Assembly: GCF_000230975.2 (NCBI RefSeq)
Contig: NC_021172.1
Location: forward strand, 1-64,000
Direction of reading: 5' to 3'
Origin: Hyphomicrobium denitrificans 1NES1
GTDB taxonomy: Bacteria; Pseudomonadota; Alphaproteobacteria; Rhizobiales; Hyphomicrobiaceae
DNA: 64,000 nucleotides
Under the pieces are notes generated by a model. It saw only the letters and a list, made by a program, of their open reading frames with translations. It was not told the origin of the DNA and did no database searches. Positions 19,006 to 28,236 of the stretch are shown piece by piece (the first letter of the stretch is position 1; every line of letters starts with the position of its first letter). A program made the position numbers and the translations under genes.

Positions 19006-19965
19006 TTACTTGGGCGAATAGATGATTTGCGGATCGGCCTCGCCGATGGCCTCAAAATCTCGACCCTCATAGTCGATGGCCAGTAGCACGTGGCGGATGG
19101 TTTCGAGGCGGGCACGGCGCTGATCGTTGGCGCGCACCACCGTCCAAGGTGCAATGACCGTGTTGGTGAAGCGAAACATCTCGACCTCGGCTGTCGTGTA
19201 GTCATCGTATTTTGAGAGCGACGCGATATCGATGTCGGAAAGCTTCCACTGCTTCAGCGGGTCCTGGCGGCGCTCGTAAAAGCGCTTCAATTGCATTTCG
19301 CGGCCGATCGTCAGGTAAAATTTGAACAGCCTGATGCCGTCGCGGACGAGCAGGCCTTCGAACTCCGGCGCTTCGCGCAGGAATATCGCCAGCTGATGCT
19401 CGGTGCAGAATCCCATGACGCGCTCGATGCCGGCACGATTATACCAGGAGCGGTCGAATAGAACGATTTCGCCAGCGGTCGGCAGGTGCACGGCGTAGCG
19501 CTGGAAGTAGAGTTGACCGCGCTCGGTCTCGGTTGGCTTAGTCAGCGCCACGGTGCGCGTGTTGCGCGGGTTCATGTGCTGGTTAAAGGCCTTGATGCAT
19601 GAGCCTTTGCCGGAGCCGTCACGGCCTTCGTAGAGGCAGAGGATGCGGCCGCCGGTTTTCAAATTGTGTTTCTGGAGTTTGGCCAGTTCGATCTGGAGCG
19701 CGAGCAGACGGTCTTCGTACTCCGCACGCTTCATACGCTCGTCATAAGGGTAGCCGCCGGAGCGCATCGCGGCATCGTCCACCGCCTTGGGCAGCTTTGG
19801 GGCGTCGATTGAAAAATCGTATGGAAAATTCGAGGTAATTTCGCTCGCGGCGAGTTTCTTTGCGGCTTTGCGGTCGGCTGCCGACGGCTCGCCGTCGCTC
19901 GCCTTAACTGCAGAGGCGGCAGCCTGATCCTTGTTCGACTTCCCTTTGCCTTTGCTTTTGGACAC
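19006..19965 (-). CDS. ppk2: Polyphosphate kinase 2
   Basis: PPK2 transfers phosphate between polyphosphate and nucleoside diphosphates in the cytoplasm. The 319-residue one-domain protein has Walker A EGRDGSGKG (about 113-121), the lid module with TKPTETERGQLYFQRY, and Walker B-type VLFDRSWYNRAGIERVMGFC, followed by the conserved FYLTIGREMQLKRFYERRQDPLKQWK and APWTVVRANDQRRAR motifs of class I PPK2. I place the start at GTG 19965 because AGGAG lies 7 bases upstream and the Lys-rich tail MSKSKGKGKSNK is common in the family; ATG 20001 is an alternative. Direction of catalysis in vivo is not predictable. Confidence 0.94.
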   Translation of the reverse strand: MSKSKGKGKSNKDQAAASAVKASDGEPSAADRKAAKKLAASEITSNFPYDFSIDAPKLPKAVDDAAMRSGGYPYDERMKRAEYEDRLLALQIELAKLQKHNLKTGGRILCLYEGRDGSGKGSCIKAFNQHMNPRNTRTVALTKPTETERGQLYFQRYAVHLPTAGEIVLFDRSWYNRAGIERVMGFCTEHQLAIFLREAPEFEGLLVRDGIRLFKFYLTIGREMQLKRFYERRQDPLKQWKLSDIDIASLSKYDDYTTAEVEMFRFTNTVIAPWTVVRANDQRRARLETIRHVLLAIDYEGRDFEAIGEADPQIIYSPK

Positions 19966-20073
19966 GGGACGTCTCCTGACGGTGATGCGACGACGATGCA
20001 AGCCATGAAGCTAGCACAGTGCAAAAGGCTCGTTCACCGGGGGAGCCAAGACGGTTAGCGACGTGGATATAGA

Positions 20074-20107
20074 AAAGCCAGCAGTCTCCCCGCAGACTGC
20101 TGGCTTT
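20074..20107 (-). terminator. gcrA terminator, bidirectional hairpin
   Basis: A perfect 14-bp inverted repeat (AAAGCCAGCAGTCT at 20074-20087 and its complement at 20094-20107) with a six-base loop lies 44 bases past the gcrA stop. The A/T ends give a short T-run in each direction, consistent with an intrinsic terminator. Confidence 0.8.
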
Positions 20108-20150
20108 CCGTGCTCCGCCGGCTTGCCCCCCGGCTAGCCCGCGGAATATT

Positions 20151-20699
20151 TCAGGCTCGCTGCTTCGGGTCGGCTGCTGCGAGAATGGCGGTGGCAGTCG
20201 GGCTTTCGACTTCGGTGCGCTCGCGGCGGCGCGGCGCGACCGGCTGGAAGGCGCGGCGGGCGTGAACCTCGCAATATGGAAGCAGCGGTACCTTGGTGCG
20301 GCCGCAGAAATGGAATTCCGGCGTCTGCGGATCGCCAATCGGCCAGCGGCAGCTGCACTCTGTCAGCGTCTGGATGGTCTTGCGCTCGGCGAGCGGGATT
20401 TCGATCTCCTCCGCCGGAGGCACGTAGGCTTCGGAGTCCATGTAAAGTGCACGGACTGCGGGATTCCCCGACTGCGCGAAGCGCGGTTTCACCGGCCTCT
20501 TGGCATTGGCCATGCGGCTGCGCGGTCGATGTGTCTTCATGCGCGACGTGGTTGCCCGGCCGGAGAGGCCAAGGCGGTGAACCTTTCCAATGACCGCATT
20601 GCGGGTCACACTTCCAAGACGGCCGGCGATCTGGCTAGCGCTTAGTCCTTCCGACCAGAGCCTTTTCAACAGATCCACGCGCTCATCAGTCCAAGACAT
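20151..20699 (-). CDS. gcrA: GcrA cell-cycle regulator
   Basis: GcrA is an alphaproteobacterial cell-cycle transcription factor that binds sigma70 holoenzyme and acts at promoters methylated by CcrM at GANTC. The 182-residue protein has the hallmark N terminus MSWTDERVDLLKRLWSEGLS, then SASQIAGRLGSVTRNAVIGKVHRLGL, and a C-terminal sigma-interacting domain with the Cys/His-containing CSCRWPIGDPQTPEFHFCGR and YCEVHARRAFQP motifs. The start at 20699 matches the family exactly. A strong hairpin terminator follows. The upstream 577-base gap contains a probable 6S RNA on the other strand. Confidence 0.97.
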   Translation of the reverse strand: MSWTDERVDLLKRLWSEGLSASQIAGRLGSVTRNAVIGKVHRLGLSGRATTSRMKTHRPRSRMANAKRPVKPRFAQSGNPAVRALYMDSEAYVPPAEEIEIPLAERKTIQTLTECSCRWPIGDPQTPEFHFCGRTKVPLLPYCEVHARRAFQPVAPRRRERTEVESPTATAILAAADPKQRA

Positions 20700-21042
20700 G
20701 CGTCGTATGCTCCCTCTCGAGCCGCATCAGCGGCGTGCACCCCCGGTGCCCGCAGAACCACGGCCGAACGCGAGACCCGCGCGCGCGCAGTCAAAGACAG
20801 CACGCCGACGCAGGACGACGGTCCCGACCGGTTACAAACGCAGAAACTTCAGGAGAACGCAGAACATACGCGCTAATGACGCGGGCGGCGCATACAAGGC
20901 TGCCCAGGGCGCGGTTGGAGCCGATACACAGCCGGACGGGAGGCGTTTCAAGCGCCGCCACATCTCGTGGCCCAACGAGGGTAAATTACAACATGCTGAA
21001 TCCCGCCTACAAGACAGAGGTTTAATCATAAGGGTATTGACA

Positions 21043-21211
21043 GGGATACGTTGCGAGGCAGCAACAGAACGATTCGCGGCGGGGGATATGTCCGAATTGC
21101 CTGTTCGGAGCCCCTCCTTTCAACCATTGGGTTGTGGCGCTCGCCGTTCTACTCGCGACACTGCGGGAATACGGGACATTCGTTGACAGTCATTCGGTCA
21201 ACGCGTATCAG
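21043..21211 (+). ncRNA. ssrS: Probable 6S RNA
   Basis: The segment folds into the long hairpin with open middle that characterises 6S RNA, which mimics an open promoter and sequesters sigma70 RNA polymerase. Visible pairings are GATACG (21045-21050) with CGTATC (21204-21209), AACGA with TCGTT, ATGTCC (21088-21093) with GGACAT, and an apical stem GGAGCC (21107-21112) with GGCGCTC (21136-21142) capped by CAACC/GGTTG. The unpaired central region lies between the last two stems. The segment TTGTGGCGCTCGCCGTT closely resembles the E. coli 6S sequence TGTGGCGCTCCGCGGTT at the equivalent place. The ends are approximate. The segment upstream to 20700 shows no gene. Confidence 0.7.
21183..21211 (+). 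promoter_or_regulatory. Candidate argD promoter inside 6S RNA 3' arm
   Basis: TTGACA at 21183-21188 and TATCAG at 21206-21211 are separated by 17 bases, a good sigma70 arrangement. It would start transcription near 21218, just before the terminator hairpin that precedes argD. It overlaps a GTTGAC/GTCAAC hairpin of the 6S RNA. Confidence 0.4.
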
Positions 21212-21223
21212 TGGTTGTATTCG

Positions 21224-21251
21224 AGCCGCCGGAAGTGGGCGGCTTTTTGAT
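21224..21251 (+). terminator. Intrinsic terminator between 6S RNA and argD
   Basis: AGCCGCC and GGCGGCT form a 7-bp stem with a short loop followed by TTTTTG. It ends only about 26 bases before the argD start. It can terminate the 6S transcript and could act as an attenuator for argD transcription from upstream promoters. Confidence 0.75.
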
Positions 21252-21276
21252 TTTTCGCCTGGGGTTATCCACGCAC

Positions 21277-22527
21277 ATGGCTACTTCCCCCGCCGCGCTG
21301 GGGAAAACACCCGGTCGCTCATCTTCACCATCGGCCGAGCCGTCGACGGCCGTCATGGGCACCTACGGCCGGCAGAACATTGTGTTCGTCCGCGGGGAAG
21401 GCTGCTGGCTTTTCGCAGAAAGCGGCGAACGGTATCTCGATTTCGGTTCGGGCGTTGCGGTCAACGCGCTCGGTCATGCGCATCCGGCTCTCGTCGCGGC
21501 ACTCAAGGCGCAAGCCGAGAAGCTCTGGCACACATCGAACCTGTATCGCGTCGAAGGTCAGGAAACCGTTGCCGAAAAGCTGACGCGGCTGACGTTCGCC
21601 GAGCGTGTCTTCTTCTGCAACTCGGGAGCGGAAGCGTGCGAAGGCGCAATCAAGGTTGCGCGGCGCTATCACTATGCCTCGGGGCGGCCAGAGCGGCAGC
21701 GGATCATCGCGTTCCGCGGCGCCTTTCACGGGCGAACGCTTGCGACGCTGGCTGCGGCAGGAAACGAAAAATATTTGGAAGGCTTCGGGCCCGAGGCTCA
21801 GGGGTTCGATCACGTCGATCCCGGTGATTTTGAAGCACTCGAAGCCCTTATTGGCCCCGAGACGGCGGCGATCATGCTCGAGCCGATCCAGGGTGAAGGC
21901 GGCGTTCGCGCGTTTTCGCCGGAGGACCTCCGCGCCATCCGCGATCTTTGCGATCGGCACGGTTTGCTTCTCGTTCTCGACGAGGTGCAGACGGGCGTCG
22001 GCCGCACGGGCAAGCTTTTCGCCCACGAGTGGGCCGGCATAACGCCGGACGTGATGGCGGTCGCGAAGGGTTTGGGCGGTGGATTTCCGGTTGGCGCGAT
22101 CCTGGCGACGGCGGAAGCCGCGAAAGGCATGACGCCGGGCACGCATGGATCGACGTTCGGCGGCAATCCCTTGGCAATGGCGGTAGCGTCGACGGTGCTC
22201 GATATCGTTGCAGATCCCGATTTTCTGGACTCCGTGCGCGCGAAAGCGCTGCATCTGAAGCAGGGGCTTTCGGGTCTCAAGGACCAGCACGCGGATATCG
22301 TCGAAGAAGTTCGTGGTGCTGGGCTTTTGACTGGTCTTAAACTTAAGGATCACGTCTCGCCTCAGGAGGTCGTCAAGGCGGCCGCCGGTGAAAAGCTGCT
22401 GCTCGTCGGTGCCGGCGACAACAGCGTCCGTGTTCTTCCACCCCTGATCGCCTCGGACAAGGAAATCGCCGAGGCGGTGCAAATGCTGTCACGCGCACTT
22501 TCGCGCGTCGCTCACGAGGTTCGCTGA
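21277..22527 (+). CDS. argD: Acetylornithine aminotransferase
   Basis: ArgD is a PLP enzyme that transaminates N-acetylglutamate semialdehyde to N-acetylornithine; many homologues also serve in the DAP pathway. Class III aminotransferase motifs are clear: [72 protein letters not shown] and the catalytic Lys in [16 protein letters not shown], then [14 protein letters not shown]. The start is uncertain: ATG 21277 ([10 protein letters not shown]) is used; ATG 21355 ([10 protein letters not shown]) matches the usual family start. The stop overlaps the argF start by one base (TGATG), so argD and argF are one transcription unit. Confidence 0.95.
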   Translation: MATSPAALGKTPGRSSSPSAEPSTAVMGTYGRQNIVFVRGEGCWLFAESGERYLDFGSGVAVNALGHAHPALVAALKAQAEKLWHTSNLYRVEGQETVAEKLTRLTFAERVFFCNSGAEACEGAIKVARRYHYASGRPERQRIIAFRGAFHGRTLATLAAAGNEKYLEGFGPEAQGFDHVDPGDFEALEALIGPETAAIMLEPIQGEGGVRAFSPEDLRAIRDLCDRHGLLLVLDEVQTGVGRTGKLFAHEWAGITPDVMAVAKGLGGGFPVGAILATAEAAKGMTPGTHGSTFGGNPLAMAVASTVLDIVADPDFLDSVRAKALHLKQGLSGLKDQHADIVEEVRGAGLLTGLKLKDHVSPQEVVKAAAGEKLLLVGAGDNSVRVLPPLIASDKEIAEAVQMLSRALSRVAHEVR

Positions 22528-23483
22528 TGCTGGAGAAGGCTCCGACTTTAATGGCTGCCAAACAGGGCCCAAGGCATTTTCTCGATATTGCCGATCTCGA
22601 TGCCGAGACGTTGCGCAAGATCATCGACAACGCGCACGCGATGAAGCGTGCGGGAAAACGCGTGCCTGCAGACTTGCGTCCGAAAGGCATCGAAGATTGC
22701 GTATTGGTGCTGATTTTCGAGAAGCCCTCGACGCGGACGCGCGTGTCGTTCGATGTCGCGATGCGCCAGCTCGGCGGCGGAGCTTTGACGCTCAATCACG
22801 ATGATCTGCAGCTTGGACGCGGCGAATCTGTTGCGGACACGGCGCGTGTGCTGTCGCGCTATGCCGACGGCATCATGATCCGCGCCAATGCGCACGCCAC
22901 GCTCGCGGAGCTTGCGCGTCACGCGACAATCCCGGTCATCAACGGGCTGACTGAAAAGAGTCATCCATGCCAGATCATGGCGGACATCCAAACGTTCGAG
23001 GAGCACCTCGGGCCCATCAAAGGCCGGACGGTGGCCTGGGTCGGAGACGGCAACAACGTTGCCGTTTCGTGGATGCACGCGGCAGTCCGTTTCGGGTTCA
23101 AGCTCAGGCTCGCTTGTCCGAAAGCCCTTTATCCCGAAGCCGAGTTCATCGACTGGGTTCGGCGCGAGAAGGGCAATGTGGAAATCAGCACCGATCCCAA
23201 CGAAGCGGTGAAGGGAGCCGATTGCGTCGTCACCGACACCTGGGTGTCGATGGGGCAATCGGATGCCGCCAAGCGCAAGAAGATGCTGGCGCCCTATGCC
23301 GTCGATGCCAAGCTGATGAGCAAGGCCAACAAGAACGCCATCTTCATGCATTGCCTGCCCGCATATCGCGGACATGAGGTGAGTGAAGAGGTGCTCGAAG
23401 GGCTGCAATCGGTTGTTTTCGACGAAGCCGAAAACCGGCTGCATGCGCAGAAGGCCATTCTTGCCTGGTGTTTTGGCGGCTAA
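22527..23483 (+). CDS. argF: Ornithine carbamoyltransferase
   Basis: ArgF forms citrulline from ornithine and carbamoyl phosphate in the cytoplasm. The 318-residue protein has the carbamoyl-phosphate site [12 protein letters not shown], the [11 protein letters not shown] motif, [10 protein letters not shown] and the ornithine-site loop [12 protein letters not shown]. Length and order are normal. It is coupled to argD by start/stop overlap, and hslO follows after 18 bases. Confidence 0.97.
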   Translation: MLEKAPTLMAAKQGPRHFLDIADLDAETLRKIIDNAHAMKRAGKRVPADLRPKGIEDCVLVLIFEKPSTRTRVSFDVAMRQLGGGALTLNHDDLQLGRGESVADTARVLSRYADGIMIRANAHATLAELARHATIPVINGLTEKSHPCQIMADIQTFEEHLGPIKGRTVAWVGDGNNVAVSWMHAAVRFGFKLRLACPKALYPEAEFIDWVRREKGNVEISTDPNEAVKGADCVVTDTWVSMGQSDAAKRKKMLAPYAVDAKLMSKANKNAIFMHCLPAYRGHEVSEEVLEGLQSVVFDEAENRLHAQKAILAWCFGG

Positions 23484-23501
23484 ACGTTCGAGCGGCGCCG
23501 T

Positions 23502-24440
23502 ATGCCAAACAACCCGCAGCCGCCGCGCCTGTCGGCTGACGACAGTGTCGTCGTCTTTCGCACGCGACGCTCGAACGTCCGCGGCCGGCTTGTCCGACTT
23601 GGCAAGATGCTCGATGAGATCGTCACGCCGCATGCGATGCCGGACGCTCCAAGCCGGTATCTGTCGGAGGCCATCGCTTTGGCCGCACTCTGTGGTTCGG
23701 CTCTACCCGATGGGGGCAATCTCAATCTGCAGGTGCGCGCGAGCGGAGCGGTGTCAATTCTCGTTGCCGACTACGCGGCACCTGGGCGATTGCGCGGATA
23801 TGCGCGTTATGACGAGGCCAAGCTGAATGTTGCCAATACTCAGGGCATGGATCTTGGCACCGGACACCTCGCGCTGACGCTCGATTCCGGCCCTGGCGAG
23901 GAACGGTATCAAGGTGTTCTCGCATTTGAAAATGCTCCGCTGCAGGCAACGGCGGCGGCCTATTTCGAGCAACGAGAAGGCCTGCCGACGTTTATCCGGA
24001 TTGCGGTCGCGAACCAGTTCATCGCGGCGCGTCAGGCGGCGTCTGTTACGTCGCGATGGCATCGGCGCGGCGGTGGATTGATGGTTCAAAGTCTGACGAC
24101 TGAGAGAAATTCGGATGACAATCGAGCCGGTGAAGACTGGCGCCGTGTCGAGATGCTCGCTGCGACCGTCGAAGACTACGAGCTTCTCGATCCTGAGCTG
24201 CCTGTCGAGCGTTTGCTGCTCAGACTATTTCATGAAGAGCAGGTCGCGATCGAGCGTGCGATTCCCCTTTTCTCGTTCTGCAGATGCAGCCGTGCGAAGG
24301 TCGAGAACGTGCTGACCACGTTCGGGGCGGCTGAGCTTACCGATATGTGCGACGACAGCGGCAGGATCGTCGTCACATGCGAGTTCTGCACGTCGCGGTA
24401 TTCATTTTCTCTCGACGATCTGAAGCAGGCCGGTGGCTAG
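23502..24440 (+). CDS. hslO: Redox-regulated chaperone Hsp33
   Basis: Hsp33 is a cytoplasmic holdase switched on by oxidation of its zinc-binding cysteines. The 312-residue protein has the N-terminal substrate-binding domain (about 1-220), and the C-terminal zinc site made of FCRCSRAKVENVL (CxC) and CEFCTSRYSF (CxxC). The family hallmark LGDGALPDGG-like segment appears as LCGSALPDGGNLNLQV. It follows argF closely and is probably co-transcribed with it, an arrangement also seen in other alphaproteobacteria. Confidence 0.95.
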   Translation: MPNNPQPPRLSADDSVVVFRTRRSNVRGRLVRLGKMLDEIVTPHAMPDAPSRYLSEAIALAALCGSALPDGGNLNLQVRASGAVSILVADYAAPGRLRGYARYDEAKLNVANTQGMDLGTGHLALTLDSGPGEERYQGVLAFENAPLQATAAAYFEQREGLPTFIRIAVANQFIAARQAASVTSRWHRRGGGLMVQSLTTERNSDDNRAGEDWRRVEMLAATVEDYELLDPELPVERLLLRLFHEEQVAIERAIPLFSFCRCSRAKVENVLTTFGAAELTDMCDDSGRIVVTCEFCTSRYSFSLDDLKQAGG

Positions 24441-24528
24441 GTTCGGCCCGCGCGCTATCCGCGAACCGCGATTTTTTCCACTTTGGCCGCAGGCAGCCGT
24501 GACGGTGCGACGAGGGAGGTCGTAACCG

Positions 24529-25089
24529 TTAGCGCATACCGCCGTTGGCGACCTTACCGGCTTGGCCGCTCGCTTCACGCGGGTCGCCACTTTGAGGCTT
24601 GGCGCCGGAGACGTCATATTCCGTCTTGGAGCGAGCGCTGGCGATTTGCGAACCGTCAAGCTTACAGGTTCCGGCCTTGTCCATCAGAACGAACGCGGGG
24701 TTCTGCTTGTCGACAAACTCGGCGCGAGTGACTTTGCCGTCGCCGTTCGCATCGTAATATTGCAAGTTTGCAGTCTCGAAGAGGCGATCGACCTTGATGA
24801 GATTAGGCCACTCGTTGGCGTCCAGAGAGTCATCGTGATCGGCGTCTGCGCCGTTGAACAGGTCTTCGGCGTAAGATTTCCATTCGTTGCACGTCACGAC
24901 GTTGTCGTGGTTCGTGTCCCAGCTTCCGGCAGCCTGTAGAAATGCGCGATCGACTTCAGACAGCGAGTTGCCTCCAAACGGATTGATCGATCCGATCGAC
25001 GGCAACGGCGTCGTCGAACATGCCGACAGCATAAGCCCGGCTACGGTTGCGCAAAGGAGGGAAGGCAAAGATTTAAAGCGCAGGGGCAT
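24529..25089 (-). CDS. EF-hand lipoprotein
   Basis: This is a 186-residue predicted lipoprotein. The signal peptide ends in LMLSAC, giving a lipidated Cys24. It carries three EF-hand loops: DTNHDNVVTCNE at 58-69, DADHDDSLDANE at 82-93 and DANGDGKVTRAE at 113-124. All have Asp or Asn at loop position 1, 3 and 5 and Glu at 12, so calcium binding is likely. The C terminus is Gly/Ser/Lys-rich. It is convergent with hslO and its gene is followed by no partner in the same direction, so its role is unknown beyond calcium-dependent envelope binding. Confidence 0.82.
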   Translation of the reverse strand: MPLRFKSLPSLLCATVAGLMLSACSTTPLPSIGSINPFGGNSLSEVDRAFLQAAGSWDTNHDNVVTCNEWKSYAEDLFNGADADHDDSLDANEWPNLIKVDRLFETANLQYYDANGDGKVTRAEFVDKQNPAFVLMDKAGTCKLDGSQIASARSKTEYDVSGAKPQSGDPREASGQAGKVANGGMR

Positions 25090-25306
25090 GAGACTGTCTC
25101 TGTGATCGCGAGTGCTTGCTGGCTAAAGGCGCATTCGTACTCCTAACACTGCGTCGATTGCGCGGCAGAGCCTGAAAAAGCGGTGGGTCGATGCAAAAGT
25201 GCTCAAAGATGTCGCAGTGATGTCACATAAACTGAGAAATCCTGTTAAGCTTTTGATGTGGCCTAATATTTCTTCTCGCTTCGTCTTCGAGCGCAGCGTA
25301 AGCGCG

Positions 25307-26473
25307 TCAGGCTTCCGCCCAATCTCCGAGCCGCTTCAGAAACGCCAAGCACTTTGCGATCTCGCTTTCGGCGATCCACTCGTCGGCGGTATGGGCTTGC
25401 GCGATATCTCCCGGGCCGCAGACGACGGCCGGAGCGCCGGCCTCCTGAAACAGCCCTGCTTCCGTTGCGAAGGAAACAGTGTGGGTTTCGTTTTGGCCCG
25501 TAAGCTTCAGGGCGAGTGCGACGACGTCGGACGTCCGGTCGGCCCCGAAGGGTGTGACGGTATTCTTTCGCGTTATGGAAATCTCGGACTCCGGCGCGAC
25601 GAGGCGCATTTCGGGCAGGCATTCCGTCTCGGCAAACAGGCGCAGGCGGCGTTCGATGATTGCCGGATCAAGGCCCGGCAACGCGCGCACCTCGAATCCG
25701 AACGTGCAGCTTATGGGAATGATGTTCGACGCCGTGCCACCTTCAAGCATGGTTACCTGCAGCGTCGGGTAGTCGGGATCGAAACGGGCGTTGCGAACGG
25801 TTTTCTTGAGTTCGCCTTCGATGCGCTCAAGCTCACCGATAAGGCGCGCCGCGTAAGTGATGGCGTTGACGCCGAGCGGAGCCATGCTCGAATGCGCCGC
25901 CCGGCCCTTGACTTCAACGAGCCAGCGCACAGGGCCCTTATGGGCATCGACGACTTGCATCGATGTCGGTTCGCCGACGACGACCATGCGGGGTTTCGGC
26001 AGGTCCTTGCCGAGTTCCGCGAGCATCGGGCGAACGCCAAGGCAGCCGACTTCCTCATCGTAGGAGAACGCGAAGTGGATCGGCGTCTTGAGCTTCCGGC
26101 GTTTGAAATCCGGTGTTGCCGCCAGAACCGCCGCGATGAAGCCTTTCATATCCGCCGTGCCGCGACCATAATAACGTCCGTCGGCGGCTCTCATCGTGAA
26201 CGGGTCGCTGGTCCAGGTTTGGCCATCGACGGGTACGACGTCGGTATGTCCCGATAACGCTACGCCGCCTTCGTCATCAGGCCCAATGGTCGCGTAGAGC
26301 GACGATTTCTCGCCGTCGCCGCTGACGATCCGGCGCGATGCAACGCCGTGCTGGCTTAAATAGTCTTCGATGAAGGCGATGATGCCAAGGTTGCTCCGGT
26401 AGCTCGTCGTATCGAACGCGACGAGGCGAGCCAGCAACTCTGCCGGTGTTTGAGTTTCGCTTCCCGCACTCAT
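25307..26473 (-). CDS. argE: Acetylornithine deacetylase
   Basis: ArgE is a zinc-dependent M20-family hydrolase that releases acetate from N-acetylornithine. The 388-residue protein shows the M20 motifs SGHTDVVPVDG, GRGTADMKGF with the bridging Asp, SYDEEVGCLG with the catalytic Glu, VVGEPTSMQVVDAHKGP and the C-terminal AGLFQEAGAPAVVCGPGD with the final metal His downstream in AHTADEWI. It resembles the DapE protein in this window but has the ArgE-type KGP insertion pattern. apaG lies 15 bases upstream on the same strand. Confidence 0.93.
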   Translation of the reverse strand: MSAGSETQTPAELLARLVAFDTTSYRSNLGIIAFIEDYLSQHGVASRRIVSGDGEKSSLYATIGPDDEGGVALSGHTDVVPVDGQTWTSDPFTMRAADGRYYGRGTADMKGFIAAVLAATPDFKRRKLKTPIHFAFSYDEEVGCLGVRPMLAELGKDLPKPRMVVVGEPTSMQVVDAHKGPVRWLVEVKGRAAHSSMAPLGVNAITYAARLIGELERIEGELKKTVRNARFDPDYPTLQVTMLEGGTASNIIPISCTFGFEVRALPGLDPAIIERRLRLFAETECLPEMRLVAPESEISITRKNTVTPFGADRTSDVVALALKLTGQNETHTVSFATEAGLFQEAGAPAVVCGPGDIAQAHTADEWIAESEIAKCLAFLKRLGDWAEA

Positions 26474-26488
26474 TTCCGGCCACCGCGA

Positions 26489-26932
26489 TCAGTTCATGCT
26501 GCGGCGCGTGTAGGGGCTATCCAGCGAGAATGCCGGAATGGCGACGTCGAACAGCGTGCCGGACTCGTCCGTCATTTGATAGCTGCCGACCATGATGCCC
26601 TGAGGCGTCTTCAACGGGCAGCCGGACATGTAGTTGAACGACTCGCCGGGCTGGATCACCGGGTTCTGGCCGATGACGCCCGGGCCGCGCACTTCTTCGG
26701 TATGGCCGAGCGCATCGGTGATGCGCCACGTGCGCGATTTAAGCTGAACCGCTTCCTGGCCGTCGTTGCTGATCTCGACCGCATAGGACCAGACGAAATG
26801 ACTGTCCTCGGGCGATGACTGATCGTCCAGGTACTGCGGCTCGACGCGAATACGGATGCCACGCGTGATGGCTTCATAAGGGTGGCTGGCGACCTGTCTT
26901 TTCGATGTCGATGCCGGCGTGTTCTTGGTCAT
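26489..26932 (-). CDS. apaG: ApaG-domain protein
   Basis: ApaG is a small immunoglobulin-like domain protein; its precise role (originally linked to Co2+/Mg2+ efflux and Ap4A metabolism) is unsettled. The 147-residue product has the family motifs VEPQYLDDQSSPEDSHFVWSYAVEISNDG, LKSRTWRITDALG, VRGPGVIGQNPVIQPGESFNY and MVGSYQM. It is encoded 8 bases downstream of metZ and 15 bases upstream of argE on the same strand, an arrangement that favours co-transcription from the metZ promoter and its riboswitch. Confidence 0.94.
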   Translation of the reverse strand: MTKNTPASTSKRQVASHPYEAITRGIRIRVEPQYLDDQSSPEDSHFVWSYAVEISNDGQEAVQLKSRTWRITDALGHTEEVRGPGVIGQNPVIQPGESFNYMSGCPLKTPQGIMVGSYQMTDESGTLFDVAIPAFSLDSPYTRRSMN

Positions 26933-26940
26933 GGTTCCTG

Positions 26941-28149
26941 TCAGCCCGAGGCCGCCTTTACCGCGTTCGTCAGATCGTCGGCCAAATCTTCGGCGGCTTC
27001 AAGCCCGATAGAAAGCCGGATCATGCCATCGCTAATGCCCAGTTCTTCGCGCTGGGCGGGAGTCAGCTTGAAGTGCGTCGTCGTCGCCGGGTGCGTGACG
27101 ATGCTTTTGGTGTCCCCCAGGTTATTCGAAATGATGATGAGGCGCAGCGCGTTGAGGCACTTGAAGGCTGCCTTTTTTCCACCTTCGACCTCGAAAGCGA
27201 TCATCTGGCCGCCGCCAGGCATCTGTTTTGCGGCAAGCTCTGCCTGCGGATGGTCTGAGCGGCCCGGATAGATGACCCGCGTCACCCCTTTTAGGCCCGC
27301 GAGCAGATCGGCAATCTTTGCAGCGGACGCGCATGCTGCCCGAATGCGGACGGGCATGGTTTCCAGGCTCTTGAGCAGCATCCACGCAGTGAACGGCGAC
27401 ATGGAGGGGCCAGTCTGGCGAAGCCATTCCTGCACGTATTTCGTGATAAAATCGATTTTTCCGAGCACGGCGCCGCCGAGGCAGCGACCTTGGCCGTCGA
27501 TGTGCTTGGTCGCGGAATAGACGACGACGTCGGCCCCGAGCGCGATCGGCCGCTGGAGCATCGGCGTCGCGAACACATTGTCGACGATCGTCACGATGCC
27601 CTTCTCGCGGGCAATCTTGCTGACCTCGGCAATATCGACGAGTTCGAGGTTCGGGTTCGACGGCGTTTCGAAGAAGAACATCTTCGTATTTGGTTGGATG
27701 GCGTCGCGCCAGGCGTTCAAGTCCTTGCCATCGACCAAGGTCGAGGTGACGCCGAGACGCCCGCAGATCAATTCGATGACGTTGCGGCAGGACCCGAACA
27801 TGGCTCGTGCCGCGACAATGTGGTCACCCGTTTTGACGTAAGAGAGGATCGAGGCGGTGACGGCCGCCATGCCGGTTGCAGTGGCGAGACATGCCTCAGC
27901 GCCTTCGAATATCCTGAGCCGATCCTCGAACATGGACGTCGTCGGATTGCCGAAGCGGGTATACTGGAATCCCGGGTCCTCCTGCTTAAAGCGGGCCTCG
28001 GCCTGCTCGGCAGTATTATAAACGAAACCCTGCGTGAGATAGAGCGCTTCGGCCGTTTCGTTCCATTGCGATCGTGTGATGCCAGCATGGACGAGGGCGG
28101 TCTCGGGCCGCCAATTTTGCCCGGCAGAGTGTTGCTCTTCATTTGCCAT
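26941..28149 (-). CDS. metZ: O-succinylhomoserine sulfhydrylase
   Basis: MetZ is a PLP enzyme that makes homocysteine from O-succinylhomoserine and sulfide. The 402-residue protein belongs to the Cys/Met gamma family: AVTASILSYVKTGDHIV, the ETPSNPNLELVDI motif, VVDNVFATP, and the PLP Lys in VYSATKHIDGQGRCLGG. The start at 28149 (MANEEQHSAGQ) is preferred because the longer frame runs into the terminator and riboswitch of its leader. A SAM-II riboswitch and intrinsic terminator precede it, so expression should fall when S-adenosylmethionine is abundant. Confidence 0.95.
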   Translation of the reverse strand: MANEEQHSAGQNWRPETALVHAGITRSQWNETAEALYLTQGFVYNTAEQAEARFKQEDPGFQYTRFGNPTTSMFEDRLRIFEGAEACLATATGMAAVTASILSYVKTGDHIVAARAMFGSCRNVIELICGRLGVTSTLVDGKDLNAWRDAIQPNTKMFFFETPSNPNLELVDIAEVSKIAREKGIVTIVDNVFATPMLQRPIALGADVVVYSATKHIDGQGRCLGGAVLGKIDFITKYVQEWLRQTGPSMSPFTAWMLLKSLETMPVRIRAACASAAKIADLLAGLKGVTRVIYPGRSDHPQAELAAKQMPGGGQMIAFEVEGGKKAAFKCLNALRLIIISNNLGDTKSIVTHPATTTHFKLTPAQREELGISDGMIRLSIGLEAAEDLADDLTNAVKAASG

Positions 28150-28173
28150 TGGAAACAAGCCTTTCGCGCCAAC

Positions 28174-28199
28174 AAAAAACCCGGTCCACGGGTGCCGGG
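28174..28199 (-). terminator. metZ leader terminator
   Basis: On the minus strand CCCGG and CCGGG form a hairpin immediately followed by TTTTTTG. It lies between the SAM-II aptamer and the metZ start, so the riboswitch may act by premature termination rather than only by hiding the ribosome-binding site. Confidence 0.7.
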
Positions 28200-28236
28200 C
28201 GTTGAGGCCGGGCGCGGGAAACCGGGAGCGCACATG

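Noticed and set aside
20998..21075. GANTC (CcrM) sites upstream of gcrA at 20998 and 21071
   Set aside because: GANTC is expected about every 290 bases at this composition, so two sites in 80 bases are not evidence for methylation control.
20590..21186. 198-residue plus-strand frame spanning the gcrA 5' end and the 6S region
   Set aside because: Overlaps gcrA in antisense and a structured RNA; no recognisable domain.
21265..21273. TTATCCACG, a near-perfect DnaA box just before argD
   Set aside because: It is isolated, and no cluster or AT-rich unwinding element is near it.
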